A DNA stretch of 13,649 nt from Chloroflexota bacterium (GTDB lineage: Bacteria > Chloroflexota > Dehalococcoidia > SM23-28-2 > RBG-16-64-32), in the NCBI GenBank assembly GCA_022565075.1, contig JADFKG010000039.1, positions 1 to 13,649 of the forward strand. Reading direction: 5' to 3'. Under the pieces are notes generated by a model. The model did not search any database. It was not told where the DNA came from and worked only from the letters and a program-made list of their open reading frames with translations. Positions 1 to 6,276 of this stretch are shown here, one piece after another (position 1 is the stretch's first letter; each line of letters opens with the position of its first letter). Made by a program: the position numbers and the translations under genes.

Positions 1-1
1 C

Positions 2-283
2 ACGTTTCCCATGGCGCAGACGGTCGCTGACGGTCTGGTGTCCGATCCGACGACCCAGGTGGGCGGCTTCGGAGGCTTCGGGCGGCCGGTCGGCGGCAAC
101 GTGATCCTCGGGGCTGGCGACGGCCCGGTGGGCAACTTGCTCGGCGAGGTTGATGTTGCCGTCTCGCCCGAAATCTTCGGCTACGCGCTGGTCATCGCGC
201 TTGGACTGGCGCTGGTGGCAACGGTCATTCCGGCCTGGTATGTGGGCCGGGTCAAGCCCGCGGAGGTGCTTCGTTATGAGTAA
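2..283 (+). CDS. ABC transporter permease, FtsX/MacB type (C-terminal end only)
   Basis: The reading frame is open from the window edge, so only the last ~94 residues are present and the true start lies upstream. It holds one clear membrane helix (FGYALVIALGLALVATVIPAW) followed by the short cytoplasmic tail VGRVKPAEVLRYE. The pattern of a helix, then a Pro-Ala-Glu-x-Leu-Arg-Tyr-Glu ending, is typical of the last helix of FtsX-domain permeases such as MacB and LolC/E. The preceding Gly/Val-rich stretch would be the extracytoplasmic part before that helix. It overlaps the next gene by 8 bases (ATGAGTAA), and that gene is the matching ATPase, so the two make one exporter. The substrate cannot be told from this fragment. 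Confidence 0.85.
   Translation, partial: TFPMAQTVADGLVSDPTTQVGGFGGFGRPVGGNVILGAGDGPVGNLLGEVDVAVSPEIFGYALVIALGLALVATVIPAWYVGRVKPAEVLRYE
262..266 (+). promoter_or_regulatory. Shine-Dalgarno of the ABC ATPase
   Basis: GGAGG lies 9 bases before the ATG at 276, inside the last codons of the permease gene. It fixes the ATPase start and shows translation coupled to the permease. Confidence 0.7.
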
Positions 284-1001
284 CGCTGCAGTCGCGACCA
301 ACGCTGGTGCGGCCGTCCTGGAAGACGTCGTCAAGCACTTCAAGAGTGGCCCCGACATCGTGCGTGCCGTCGATGGCGTCTCGGTGGCGATCCCGCGCGG
401 CAAGCTCGTCGCGCTCAAGGGGCCCAGCGGCTGCGGGAAGAGCACGCTCCTCAACCTTCTAGGCGCGCTCGATCGCCTGGATTCCGGACGCATCACCGTT
501 GACGGCACGGACGTTTCGGGCCTGAGCGGCGCGGCCGAAGTGGCCTACCGGCGCGACAAAGTGGGCTTCGTCTTCCAGATGTTCAACTTGATGCCCTACC
601 TCTCGGCGATCGAGAACGTGATGCTTCCAATGGAGCTGCGCGGCGAACCGAACGCCCAGGGCCGCCGGACGCTGGCGGAGTCGCTCCTCGAGCGGGTCAA
701 GCTGGCGCCGGACCGCCACCGCCGGCGCCCGACACGACTTTCGGGTGGAGAGCAGCAGCGGGTAGCCATCGCCCGGGCGCTGGCCAACGACCCGCCGCTC
801 ATCCTGGCAGACGAACCGACCGCGAACCTGGATTCGACCACGGGCGAACAGATCGTGCGGCTCCTGCGCGGCCTCGCCAGCGGTGACCGCACCGTCCTTA
901 TCGCCACGCACGATACTGCGATCGCCCGGCAGGCCGACCTCGTGATTACGATGCGCGACGGCAAGCTCGTGGCCCCGGGCAGCGGCTCGCCCGGCGGCTA
1001 A
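276..1001 (+). CDS. ABC transporter ATP-binding protein, MacB/LolD family
   Basis: This 241-residue cytoplasmic ATPase drives the FtsX-type permease encoded just upstream. All nucleotide-binding motifs are intact: Walker A GPSGCGKST (49-57), Q-loop FQ (100-101), signature LSGGEQQR (155-162), Walker B LILADEPT (175-182) and the H-loop His in IATHD (212). The spacing and the THDTAIARQAD ending match the LolD/MacB branch, whose members use ATP hydrolysis for mechanical work on lipoproteins, toxins or antibiotics rather than for bulk import. The start is the ATG at 276, preceded by GGAGG at 262-266 with a 9-base gap. A longer in-frame start at 150 would lie deep inside the permease and adds unrelated sequence. 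The stop codon overlaps the stop of the convergent mutase gene by four bases. Confidence 0.93.
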   Translation: MSNAAVATNAGAAVLEDVVKHFKSGPDIVRAVDGVSVAIPRGKLVALKGPSGCGKSTLLNLLGALDRLDSGRITVDGTDVSGLSGAAEVAYRRDKVGFVFQMFNLMPYLSAIENVMLPMELRGEPNAQGRRTLAESLLERVKLAPDRHRRRPTRLSGGEQQRVAIARALANDPPLILADEPTANLDSTTGEQIVRLLRGLASGDRTVLIATHDTAIARQADLVITMRDGKLVAPGSGSPGG

Positions 1002-2599
1002 ACGATCGCGGCTTCGTTGTAGACGCCGAAGACCTCGCGCATGACGTCGCAGCACTCCTGAAGTGTGGCGTCGGCGCTGACGGCGTCGAGCAGGAACGGC
1101 ATCACGTTGTCGCCGTTACGCAGCGCACCCTCTAGCGCCTTCAGCGTGCGCGATGTCTCGCGGTCGTCGCGTGAGCGGCGGATCTCGTTGAGGCGCTCGA
1201 CCTGCCGGTCGTAGCCCTGCGGATCCATGTTGAGGATCGGGATCTCAAGCGGCTCGTCCAGCACGAAGTCGTTGACGCCGACGATCGTGCGCTCGTTGAC
1301 GTCGATTTCGCGCTGGTAGACGTAGGCGGCGTCCGCGATCTCGCGCTGGAAGAAGCCGTCCTCGATCGCGGGGATGACGCCGCCCAGATCGTCAACTTTG
1401 CTGAAGTAGGCGCGGGCTGCGTCCTCCGTCTCATCGGTGAGCGTCTCGACGAAATACGATCCGCCCAACGGGTCAGTCGTGTTCGCTGCGCCTGATTCGT
1501 GAGCGATCACCTGCTGCGTGCGCAGCGCGAGCCGAGCGGCCTTCTCGCTGGGCAGCGCCAGGGCTTCGTCCATTGAATTGGTGTGCAAGCTCTGCGTCCC
1601 ACCCAGCACGGCGGCGAGCGCCTGGACGGCGGTGCGGATGAGGTTGACCTCCGGCTGTTGCGCCGTCAGCGAGACGCCCGCGGTCTGCGTGTGGAAGCGC
1701 ATCCACCAGGAGCGCTCGTTCTTGGCGCCGAACGTCTCGCGCATCTCGTGCGCCCAGATGCGGCGCGCCGCGCGGAACTTGGCCACTTCCTCGAAGAGAT
1801 CGTTGTGCGAGTTGAAGAAGAACGAGAGGCGCGGCGCGAAGTCGTCGATGTCCAGACCTCGGTCGAGGCACCAGCGGACGTACTCGAAGCCGTCGGCCAG
1901 CGTGAACGCCAGCTCCTGCACCGCCGTCGAGCCGGCCTCGCGGATGTGGTAGCCGGAGATCGAGATCGGGTTCCATTTCGGCATCTCAGACGAGCCGAAC
2001 TCAATCGTGTCTACGACAAGTCGCATCGAAGGCTCGGGTGGGAAGAGGAACTCCTTCTGCGCGATGTACTCCTTGAGGATGTCGTTTTGGAGGGTGCCGG
2101 CGAGCTGCGAGCGCTTGACGCCGCGCTTCTCGGCGGCGGCGATGTACATCGCCCAGATGACGGCCGCCGGGGAGTTGATCGTCATTGAGGTTGTGATATC
2201 GGCTAGCGGCAGCCGGTCGAGCAGGATCTCCATGTCGCGCAAGGACGAGACGCCGACGCCGCACTTGCCGAACTCGCCCAGAGCCTCCGGCGCGTCGGCG
2301 TCGTAGCCGTAGAGCGTCGCCATGTCGAAGGCGATGGAGAGGCCGCTGGTGCCCTGCGAGAGCAGGTAGCGGAAGCGCTCGTTGGTCTCCTCGGCGGAGC
2401 CGAAGCCGGCGAACATGCGCATCGTCCAGAGCTTGCCGCGGTAGCCGGTTTCGTGGATGCCGCGCGTGAACGGGTACTGCCCGGGGGCGCCGAGCCGCTC
2501 GCCGTTCTTTTGGGCGTTCCGCGGCCCGTAGACGGGCTCCACCGGGACGCTTGAGGTGGTGACGAACCTTCGTTTGCGGTCGGCGTTGTCAGTGCTCAT
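998..2599 (-). CDS. Adenosylcobalamin-dependent acyl-CoA mutase large subunit (methylmalonyl-CoA mutase family; isobutyryl-CoA-mutase-type active site)
   Basis: The 533-residue protein is the substrate-binding TIM-barrel subunit of the B12 acyl-CoA mutases, which move a carbonyl-CoA group between adjacent carbons by a radical mechanism. Family landmarks include WTMRMFAGFGSAEETN (58-73), GLSIAFDMAT (86-95), GTLQNDILKEYIAQKE (168-183), PKWNPISISGYHIREAG (207-223), FAPRLSFFFN and GGTQSLHTNSMDEALALP. His218 matches the catalytic His244 of Propionibacterium methylmalonyl-CoA mutase. Phe63 and Gln181 sit where that enzyme has Tyr89 and Arg207, and Phe/Gln is the isobutyryl-CoA mutase pair. No cobalamin-binding domain follows, so a separate small subunit is needed, and none is in this window. 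The ATG at 2599 has GAAGG seven bases upstream. Automatic annotation would probably call it methylmalonyl-CoA mutase; the family is certain, the substrate is inferred. Confidence 0.92.
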   Translation of the reverse strand: MSTDNADRKRRFVTTSSVPVEPVYGPRNAQKNGERLGAPGQYPFTRGIHETGYRGKLWTMRMFAGFGSAEETNERFRYLLSQGTSGLSIAFDMATLYGYDADAPEALGEFGKCGVGVSSLRDMEILLDRLPLADITTSMTINSPAAVIWAMYIAAAEKRGVKRSQLAGTLQNDILKEYIAQKEFLFPPEPSMRLVVDTIEFGSSEMPKWNPISISGYHIREAGSTAVQELAFTLADGFEYVRWCLDRGLDIDDFAPRLSFFFNSHNDLFEEVAKFRAARRIWAHEMRETFGAKNERSWWMRFHTQTAGVSLTAQQPEVNLIRTAVQALAAVLGGTQSLHTNSMDEALALPSEKAARLALRTQQVIAHESGAANTTDPLGGSYFVETLTDETEDAARAYFSKVDDLGGVIPAIEDGFFQREIADAAYVYQREIDVNERTIVGVNDFVLDEPLEIPILNMDPQGYDRQVERLNEIRRSRDDRETSRTLKALEGALRNGDNVMPFLLDAVSADATLQECCDVMREVFGVYNEAAIV

Positions 2600-2612
2600 G
2601 ATATGGCCTTCA

Positions 2613-2621
2613 AGGATAGCA
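2613..2621 (-). promoter_or_regulatory. Candidate extended -10 of the acyl-CoA mutase gene
   Basis: On the minus strand this reads TGCTATCCT, an extended -10 (TGn plus TATCCT, four of six consensus bases). It would start transcription about 7 bases before the ATG. No good -35 is visible. It shares the 9-mer GGTGCTATC with the candidate promoter of the orotate phosphoribosyltransferase gene. Confidence 0.35.
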
Positions 2622-2691
2622 CCTGGGTACGTTGCCGCCCTTGCGTTTCTCTGCTGGCGTTTGCCTTCCCGGTGCCGGCCCTTGACAGAGG

Positions 2692-2700
2692 TGATACATT
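2692..2700 (+). promoter_or_regulatory. Candidate extended -10 of the helix-turn-helix gene
   Basis: TGATACATT reads as an extended -10 (TGn plus TACATT). Transcription would start near 2707, giving a leader of about 32 bases that contains the GGAG at 2727-2730. The perfect TTGACA at 2682-2687 is only 7 bases upstream of this hexamer, so it is too close to be its -35. With a normal spacer that TTGACA would pair only with the poor hexamer TACGCG at 2705. Confidence 0.35.
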
Positions 2701-2738
2701 AGCTTACGCGTCTGAGCATATTAATTGGAGCATGAGAC

Positions 2739-2954
2739 TTGACAGACGAGCCCTTCGATAACTATCTCGACCTCGTGGATGCCGCCCGCATCCTCGGTAT
2801 CCACCCGCAAAGTCTGCGCCGCCTGATCAAGCAGAAGAAGGTGCCGGCCATCCTCTTCGCCGGGAAGTACCTGATCGAGCGTCACGCGCTTCAGCAGTTC
2901 AAGTCGAACTATGATCCGCGACCCGGCCGCAAGGCCATTCGCCGGCTCCTCTAG
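2739..2954 (+). CDS. Small helix-turn-helix DNA-binding protein (excisionase/MerR-like, HTH_17 type)
   Basis: This 71-residue protein is one winged-helix unit. YLDLVDAARILGIHPQSLRRL (9-29) has the order 'leucine, AA-x-hydrophobic-L-G, x-S-L-R-R-L' of excisionase-family domains: Val13 to Leu19 is the first helix and His22 to Ile30 the recognition helix. The wing is KVPAILFAGKYLIERHALQQF (34-54), and a basic tail RPGRKAIRRLL follows. It should bind DNA as a regulator. No integrase, tyrosine recombinase or phage gene is nearby, so a true excisionase role is unlikely. The start is TTG at 2739, with GGAG at 2727-2730 eight bases upstream. The ATG at 2732 is out of frame, and an in-frame TGA at 2733 closes off any longer form. 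Confidence 0.78.
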   Translation: MTDEPFDNYLDLVDAARILGIHPQSLRRLIKQKKVPAILFAGKYLIERHALQQFKSNYDPRPGRKAIRRLL

Positions 2955-2965
2955 CGCGTTGCGGT

Positions 2966-3628
2966 CTACTCGACGCCGCGCTCAGAGCGCCGCTGCTGCA
3001 GGTAATCGATCGTCTTGCGGTACCACTGCTCGTCGATCTTTTCGCTCGCCATCAAGTAGTTGAGCATCGCCTCAAGCCCGAGGATCGAATTCAGGTTGTA
3101 TCCTCGCGCCTTCAGCCGTTCGCTGGCGCCCTCCTGGCGGTCCACCAACACGAGCACGTCGCGGACGAGGAGGCCGGCGTTCGTGCGCAGGAACTCCGCC
3201 GTCTCGATGATGCCGCCGCCCGTCGTCACGAGGTCGTCGATGAGCAGCACGTGCTCGCCTTCTTCGTAGACGCCTTCGACGAAGACACGGCTGCCGTTGC
3301 GCTCTTTCGCTGGGTGGACGTAGATCATCGGCGTCGTGGTGTGCAGCGAGAAGGCCGTCGCCAGGTGCAGGCCGCCGAACGGGATGCCGCAGACGCGCTG
3401 GAACGGCTGTACCTGCGGGTGGAGCTTGGATTGCAGGGTCTGCACCTTCTCCTGCATGACGCGGGCCGCGCGCGCCAGCGCCCGAGGGTTGCTGACGAGC
3501 TTGCGCAGGTTGACGTAGACCGGAGAGTTGATCGTGGTCCGGCCCATGGTGAAGTCGCCGAACTGTACGGCGTCCACTTCGTGCAACGCCTGCGCGAGCC
3601 ACTGATTTCCTACGTCTTCAGCTGTCAT
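2966..3628 (-). CDS. pyrE: Orotate phosphoribosyltransferase
   Basis: This 220-residue cytoplasmic enzyme joins orotate to phosphoribosyl pyrophosphate in pyrimidine synthesis. The N-terminal VQFGDFTMGR...NSPVYVNLRKLVSNP (21-48) matches the family hallmark 'FGDFTL-SG-SPYY-LR'. GIPFGGLHLATA (81-92) and the mobile loop YVHPAKERNGSRVFVEG (103-119) follow. The PRPP-binding motif is VLLIDDLVTTGGGI (127-140), with the Asp pair 131-132. Length is normal for the family. An in-frame GTG at 3715 would add 29 residues unlike the family and would lie upstream of the predicted transcription start, so the ATG at 3628 is chosen. It has no Shine-Dalgarno sequence; a hairpin abuts the start codon instead. Residues 190-220 form a charged helical tail. 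No other pyrimidine gene is adjacent. A paralogous orotate-type PRTase is possible. Confidence 0.88.
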   Translation of the reverse strand: MTAEDVGNQWLAQALHEVDAVQFGDFTMGRTTINSPVYVNLRKLVSNPRALARAARVMQEKVQTLQSKLHPQVQPFQRVCGIPFGGLHLATAFSLHTTTPMIYVHPAKERNGSRVFVEGVYEEGEHVLLIDDLVTTGGGIIETAEFLRTNAGLLVRDVLVLVDRQEGASERLKARGYNLNSILGLEAMLNYLMASEKIDEQWYRKTIDYLQQRRSERGVE

Positions 3629-3705
3629 TGGCGGGCAAAAATAATAGGCCCCTGCCGCACGGGTTGTCCTTCGGGCGCATTCTGGGACCGTGAAAAGACA
3701 GCGCG

Positions 3706-3735
3706 ACGATAGCACCGAGCGAGCAACGCTGTCAA
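3706..3735 (-). promoter_or_regulatory. Candidate promoter of the orotate phosphoribosyltransferase gene
   Basis: On the minus strand TTGACA (3730-3735) is followed after 18 bases by TATCGT (3706-3711), which is itself preceded by TGC and so forms an extended -10. Transcription would start near 3699, leaving a 5' leader of about 70 bases. A second, closer hexamer TATTAT (3641-3646, minus strand) could give a start only about 6 bases before the ATG. Confidence 0.5.
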
Positions 3736-3751
3736 CAGGCGCTCGGCTGCT

Positions 3752-4270
3752 TCAGCGGCGCTGGTCCGGCTCGCCGTTCGTGAAGCGCGGCTTGTACGCT
3801 GGGTCCCGGCCGCTCACCTGATCGCTGTGCATGCGGTCGTGCCGGTAGTAGGAGCGCAGCCACTGCATCACCGTAAGCGTGCCGAACATCTGCTGCGTCG
3901 CCGTTCGCTCGAACTGCTCCGCCCTGATGTCGTCGATCACGGCCTCGGTCAGCGCGCGCTGGCGGCGCATCTCTGCCACGTGCTCCGCCGCGCTGTGGTC
4001 GTGGGCCTTCGTAAGGGCGATGGCCGGCGGCTCGCCGAGGACTCTGTCGACGTTCGGGTTGTCCTCGGTCAGAGCCTTCTCGACCCAGGCGCGGTAGGCC
4101 GTCTCCATTTCGCACAGGTGGGCCATCTGTTGTTTTGCGCTCCATTCGCCTTCGCCGCTGGTGGAGCGTTGGGCCTCGTCCTCGCTCATTGCGGCGAGGG
4201 CGTCGAGGAGTTTGGCGCGCTCGGCCCGCATCTTCTGCCTCAGCTCTTGTATCTGCTCATCGGTGGCCAT
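3752..4270 (-). CDS. DinB-fold (four-helix bundle, metal-binding) protein
   Basis: This 172-residue protein has the DinB/YfiT layout. A first helix carries EQIQELRQKMRAERAKLLDAL (6-26). GEWSAKQQMAHLCEMETAY (41-59) contributes His51, and the last helix WLRSYYRHDRMHSDQV (137-152) contributes His144 and His148. Those three histidines are the usual metal site of the superfamily, which includes thiol-dependent S-transferases (bacillithiol and mycothiol) and many proteins of unknown role. The start is the ATG at 4270, with AAAGGAG at 4277-4283 six bases upstream; a longer frame to 4321 runs through this ribosome site and is rejected. It lies on the same strand as, and 123 bases upstream of, the orotate phosphoribosyltransferase, but that gap has its own promoter candidate. 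It diverges from the rhodanese gene. Substrate unknown. Confidence 0.85.
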   Translation of the reverse strand: MATDEQIQELRQKMRAERAKLLDALAAMSEDEAQRSTSGEGEWSAKQQMAHLCEMETAYRAWVEKALTEDNPNVDRVLGEPPAIALTKAHDHSAAEHVAEMRRQRALTEAVIDDIRAEQFERTATQQMFGTLTVMQWLRSYYRHDRMHSDQVSGRDPAYKPRFTNGEPDQRR

Positions 4271-4315
4271 TCGTGGCTCCTTTCGCGGCGAAGCATCGCC
4301 TTCGGCGGAGGGGCC

Positions 4316-4331
4316 TGTCAACCGCTACAAT
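4316..4331. promoter_or_regulatory. Overlapping divergent promoter elements (DinB / rhodanese)
   Basis: On the plus strand GCTACAAT (TACAAT at 4326-4331) is a good -10 for the rhodanese gene, placing the start near 4338, ahead of AAGGAG at 4354-4359. On the minus strand TTGACA (4316-4321) is a perfect -35 for the DinB gene, with a weak GATGCT 18 bases further on. The two elements are only four bases apart, so binding to one should affect the other. Confidence 0.45.
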
Positions 4332-4366
4332 AGAGACAGCGATCAGTTGGCAAAAGGAGCCCCGAG

Positions 4367-4699
4367 ATGGCAACCAAGGACCCGCGCGAGCCATTCACGC
4401 GCATCAGCGTAGACGAAGCGAAAGAGATGATGGCCGACGGCGCCGCAGTGATCGACGTCCGCGAACCTCACGAATACACTTCGGGCCACGTGCCCGGGGC
4501 GACCTTGATCCCGGTGAACAGCGTCTACAAGCGTCGCGAGGAGCTACCGAAGGATCAGGACCTGATCTTCGTCTGCGCACTCGGTCAGCGCAGCGCCCTC
4601 GGAGCGGAGATGGCCGCCGCCGCCGGCCTCACGCGCCTCTTCAACCTGGAAGGCGGCACCGAGGCCTGGATCAAGTCGGGCCAGACCGTCGAGAAGTGA
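4367..4699 (+). CDS. Rhodanese-like domain sulfurtransferase
   Basis: A single 110-residue rhodanese domain. It shows AAVIDVREPHEYTSGHVPGA (26-45), the family's DVRE...GHIPGA motif, and the active-site loop CALGQRS beginning at Cys70, ending with GGTEAW (96-101). Single-domain members carry a sulfane sulfur on the loop cysteine and act as sulfur carriers in thiosulfate, cyanide or cofactor-sulfur metabolism. The Cys is present, so the protein should be active. The ATG at 4367 has AAGGAG seven bases upstream. The stop codon overlaps the start of the HAD phosphatase gene (GTGA), so the two are co-translated, although no known pathway links them. Confidence 0.9.
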   Translation: MATKDPREPFTRISVDEAKEMMADGAAVIDVREPHEYTSGHVPGATLIPVNSVYKRREELPKDQDLIFVCALGQRSALGAEMAAAAGLTRLFNLEGGTEAWIKSGQTVEK

Positions 4700-5385
4700 C
4701 GCTGCCCCGCACCATCCTCTTCGATATCGATAACACGCTGCTGTACACCGGCGGCGCCGGAGGCCACGCCATGGACCGCGCCTTCGCCGAGCTGTTCGGC
4801 GTCGACGACGGCTTCGGCAAGATCGAGTTCAGCGGGCGCACGGATCTCTTCATCCTGCAGAGCGCACTCGAGCAAGGCGAGATCGACGGCGGCCCGCAGG
4901 AGCACATGGCCGCCTTCGTCAGCGCTTACGTACGCCTGCTGCCGGAGTCGCTCCTTGAGCGCAGGGGTCACCTGATGCCGGGCTTCCCGCAGCTGCTGAA
5001 CACTCTGCGCGAGTCCGGTGCGCGGCTCGGCCTGGCAACGGGTAACTTCAGCGAGGGTGCGCGCCTCAAGCTCGAGTTCTACGAGCTGGCCGGCCACTTT
5101 GCCGGAGGCGGTTTCGGCGAGGTCAGCCGCGAACGGTCGGAGGTCGTCGCGGCGGCGATCCGTGAGGTGGCAGATGGGGCGAAGCCGGGGAACGTCATGG
5201 TCGTCGGAGACACGCCCCACGACATCGCGGCCGCGCTCGCCAACGGCGCGATCGGTGTCGGAGTCGCCACCGGTAGCTACGGCGTCGAAGAGCTGCGCGA
5301 GTCCGGTGCGCAGATCACGTTCGAGGATTTCTCGGACCACGCGTCGGCGGCGGAACAGCTACTGACGTTCGAGCTGGGCGCCTAA
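4696..5385 (+). CDS. HAD-superfamily phosphatase (phosphoglycolate-phosphatase-like)
   Basis: This 229-residue hydrolase has HAD motif I FDIDNTLL (9-16; Asp10 nucleophile, Asp12 acid/base), motif II LATGN (113-117, Thr115) and motif IV VVGDTPHD (169-176, Asp172 and Asp176). A basic residue at 145-147 (RER) probably fills the motif III lysine role. The helical cap inserted between motif I and motif II (about 20-95) is the C1 type of the Gph/beta-phosphoglucomutase branch, which act on small phosphorylated metabolites. The start is GTG at 4696, overlapping the rhodanese stop by four bases. The frame is open far upstream, but that stretch is the rhodanese gene read in another frame. Its 3' end overlaps the convergent ATPase gene by CTAA. 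The true substrate is unknown. Confidence 0.88.
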   Translation: MTLPRTILFDIDNTLLYTGGAGGHAMDRAFAELFGVDDGFGKIEFSGRTDLFILQSALEQGEIDGGPQEHMAAFVSAYVRLLPESLLERRGHLMPGFPQLLNTLRESGARLGLATGNFSEGARLKLEFYELAGHFAGGGFGEVSRERSEVVAAAIREVADGAKPGNVMVVGDTPHDIAAALANGAIGVGVATGSYGVEELRESGAQITFEDFSDHASAAEQLLTFELGA

Positions 5386-6230
5386 CCCGAGGCGTCCTCG
5401 CCCTGGGCCGCCGGCACCGATATGCCGAGCGCCTCCGCCTGGTACGCCACCACCGCCTCGTTGACCGCCGGGATCGATGTGGCGCCTGCCTTGATCAGCC
5501 CCTCGAGGACTCGTTGCCGGTCTGCGATCGCGTCGTCCAGCTCGTCCGGCGTCAGCCCCGCCCACTGCGCGAACGCTTCGCGGACGCCACGCTGCGGGAA
5601 GAGCCGGAACGAGTCATCGTCCCTGTCCCACTCGGCGGCGCGCGAGATACGATGGCCGTCGCCGTCTGCCTCCAGCATCGCCACTTCTGTGATGCGCCGG
5701 ATGATGCCCTGCCGGCGCCCGATGAACATCGGCACGATGAACGTCAGGTGCGCGACGTGGCTTTTCGGTATCGCCAGGTCTCTTTCCAGCTGAGCGAGGA
5801 CGCCGTCAACGGTGTCGGCGTGCATCGTCGTGCCCAGGCGGTAGCCTTGCGACAGCAGTTCGAACGTCTTCCGGGCGTGGTCGTCCCAGGTGTAGACGGG
5901 GATGTGGTCGCTCATCTCGTTGACCAGGAGGTACGTGGCGTACTGGGGCGATACGGGCGGCAGCGCGAACGTCTCTCCTTGGCCGCGCGTGAAGTAGATG
6001 AGCGTGTCGGGGAGGGTGAACGACATCAGCGCGCTCAGCGTCGTCGTCTTGCCGCTCGACGGTGGGTCGGCGGCGATGATCAGCGAGGCGCCGCGCTCCA
6101 TCGCCACCCAGAACATCGCCGCCACCGCCGCCGACATGTTGCCGGCCATGATCAGCTCGGCGATCGACATCGGCGTCGGCGGTTCCCAGTGCCACCCCCA
6201 CCAGCTCGTCGGCTGGTTCAGCGCTCGCAT
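5382..6230 (-). CDS. Stand-alone type II/IV secretion-type ATPase domain protein (VirB11/GspE/PilT-like)
   Basis: About 282 residues. The P-loop is ADPPSSGKTTTL (54-65), in which Asp55 replaces the usual first glycine. A conserved acidic segment YLLVNEMSDH (100-109) follows, then TTMHADTVDGVLAQLER (134-150), the 'His box' of secretion ATPases (compare STIHAN and ATLHTN), and MFIGRRQGIIRRITEV (168-183), a typical downstream strand. The N-terminal domain of full-length GspE/VirB11 enzymes is absent, and no pilin, secretin or inner-membrane platform gene is adjacent, so its role is open. A GTG at 6248 would add six residues. The ATG at 6230 is preferred because a TATCAT hexamer (6237-6242, minus strand) would start transcription right at it, but neither start has a good Shine-Dalgarno sequence. 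Confidence 0.7.
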   Translation of the reverse strand: MRALNQPTSWWGWHWEPPTPMSIAELIMAGNMSAAVAAMFWVAMERGASLIIAADPPSSGKTTTLSALMSFTLPDTLIYFTRGQGETFALPPVSPQYATYLLVNEMSDHIPVYTWDDHARKTFELLSQGYRLGTTMHADTVDGVLAQLERDLAIPKSHVAHLTFIVPMFIGRRQGIIRRITEVAMLEADGDGHRISRAAEWDRDDDSFRLFPQRGVREAFAQWAGLTPDELDDAIADRQRVLEGLIKAGATSIPAVNEAVVAYQAEALGISVPAAQGEDASG

Positions 6231-6276
6231 TTCTCGATGATACTCCACGCGCAGCCTGTCCCTGCCTCCGGTCCCC

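Noticed and set aside
150..275. Longer N-terminus for the ABC ATPase beginning at an ATG at 150
   Set aside because: It lies inside the permease gene in another frame, has no family similarity, and the ATG at 276 has a good GGAGG site.
1473..2264. Long open frames on both strands inside the mutase gene
   Set aside because: They are rich in Arg, Ala and Gly with no recognisable motif, as expected when GC-rich codons are read out of frame; the mutase frame is fully conserved.
2739..2954. Excisionase of an integrated element
   Set aside because: No integrase, attachment repeats or phage genes are nearby, and many chromosomal regulators share this small helix-turn-helix fold.
3629..3715. 29-residue N-terminal extension of the orotate phosphoribosyltransferase from a GTG
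   Set aside because: The added residues do not match the family, and the best promoter (3706-3735) would start transcription downstream of that GTG.
4135..4695. Large fusion protein joining an upstream stretch to the HAD domain
   Set aside because: The upstream stretch is the rhodanese gene and the DinB leader read in the wrong frame; the GTG at 4696, overlapping the rhodanese stop, is the natural start.
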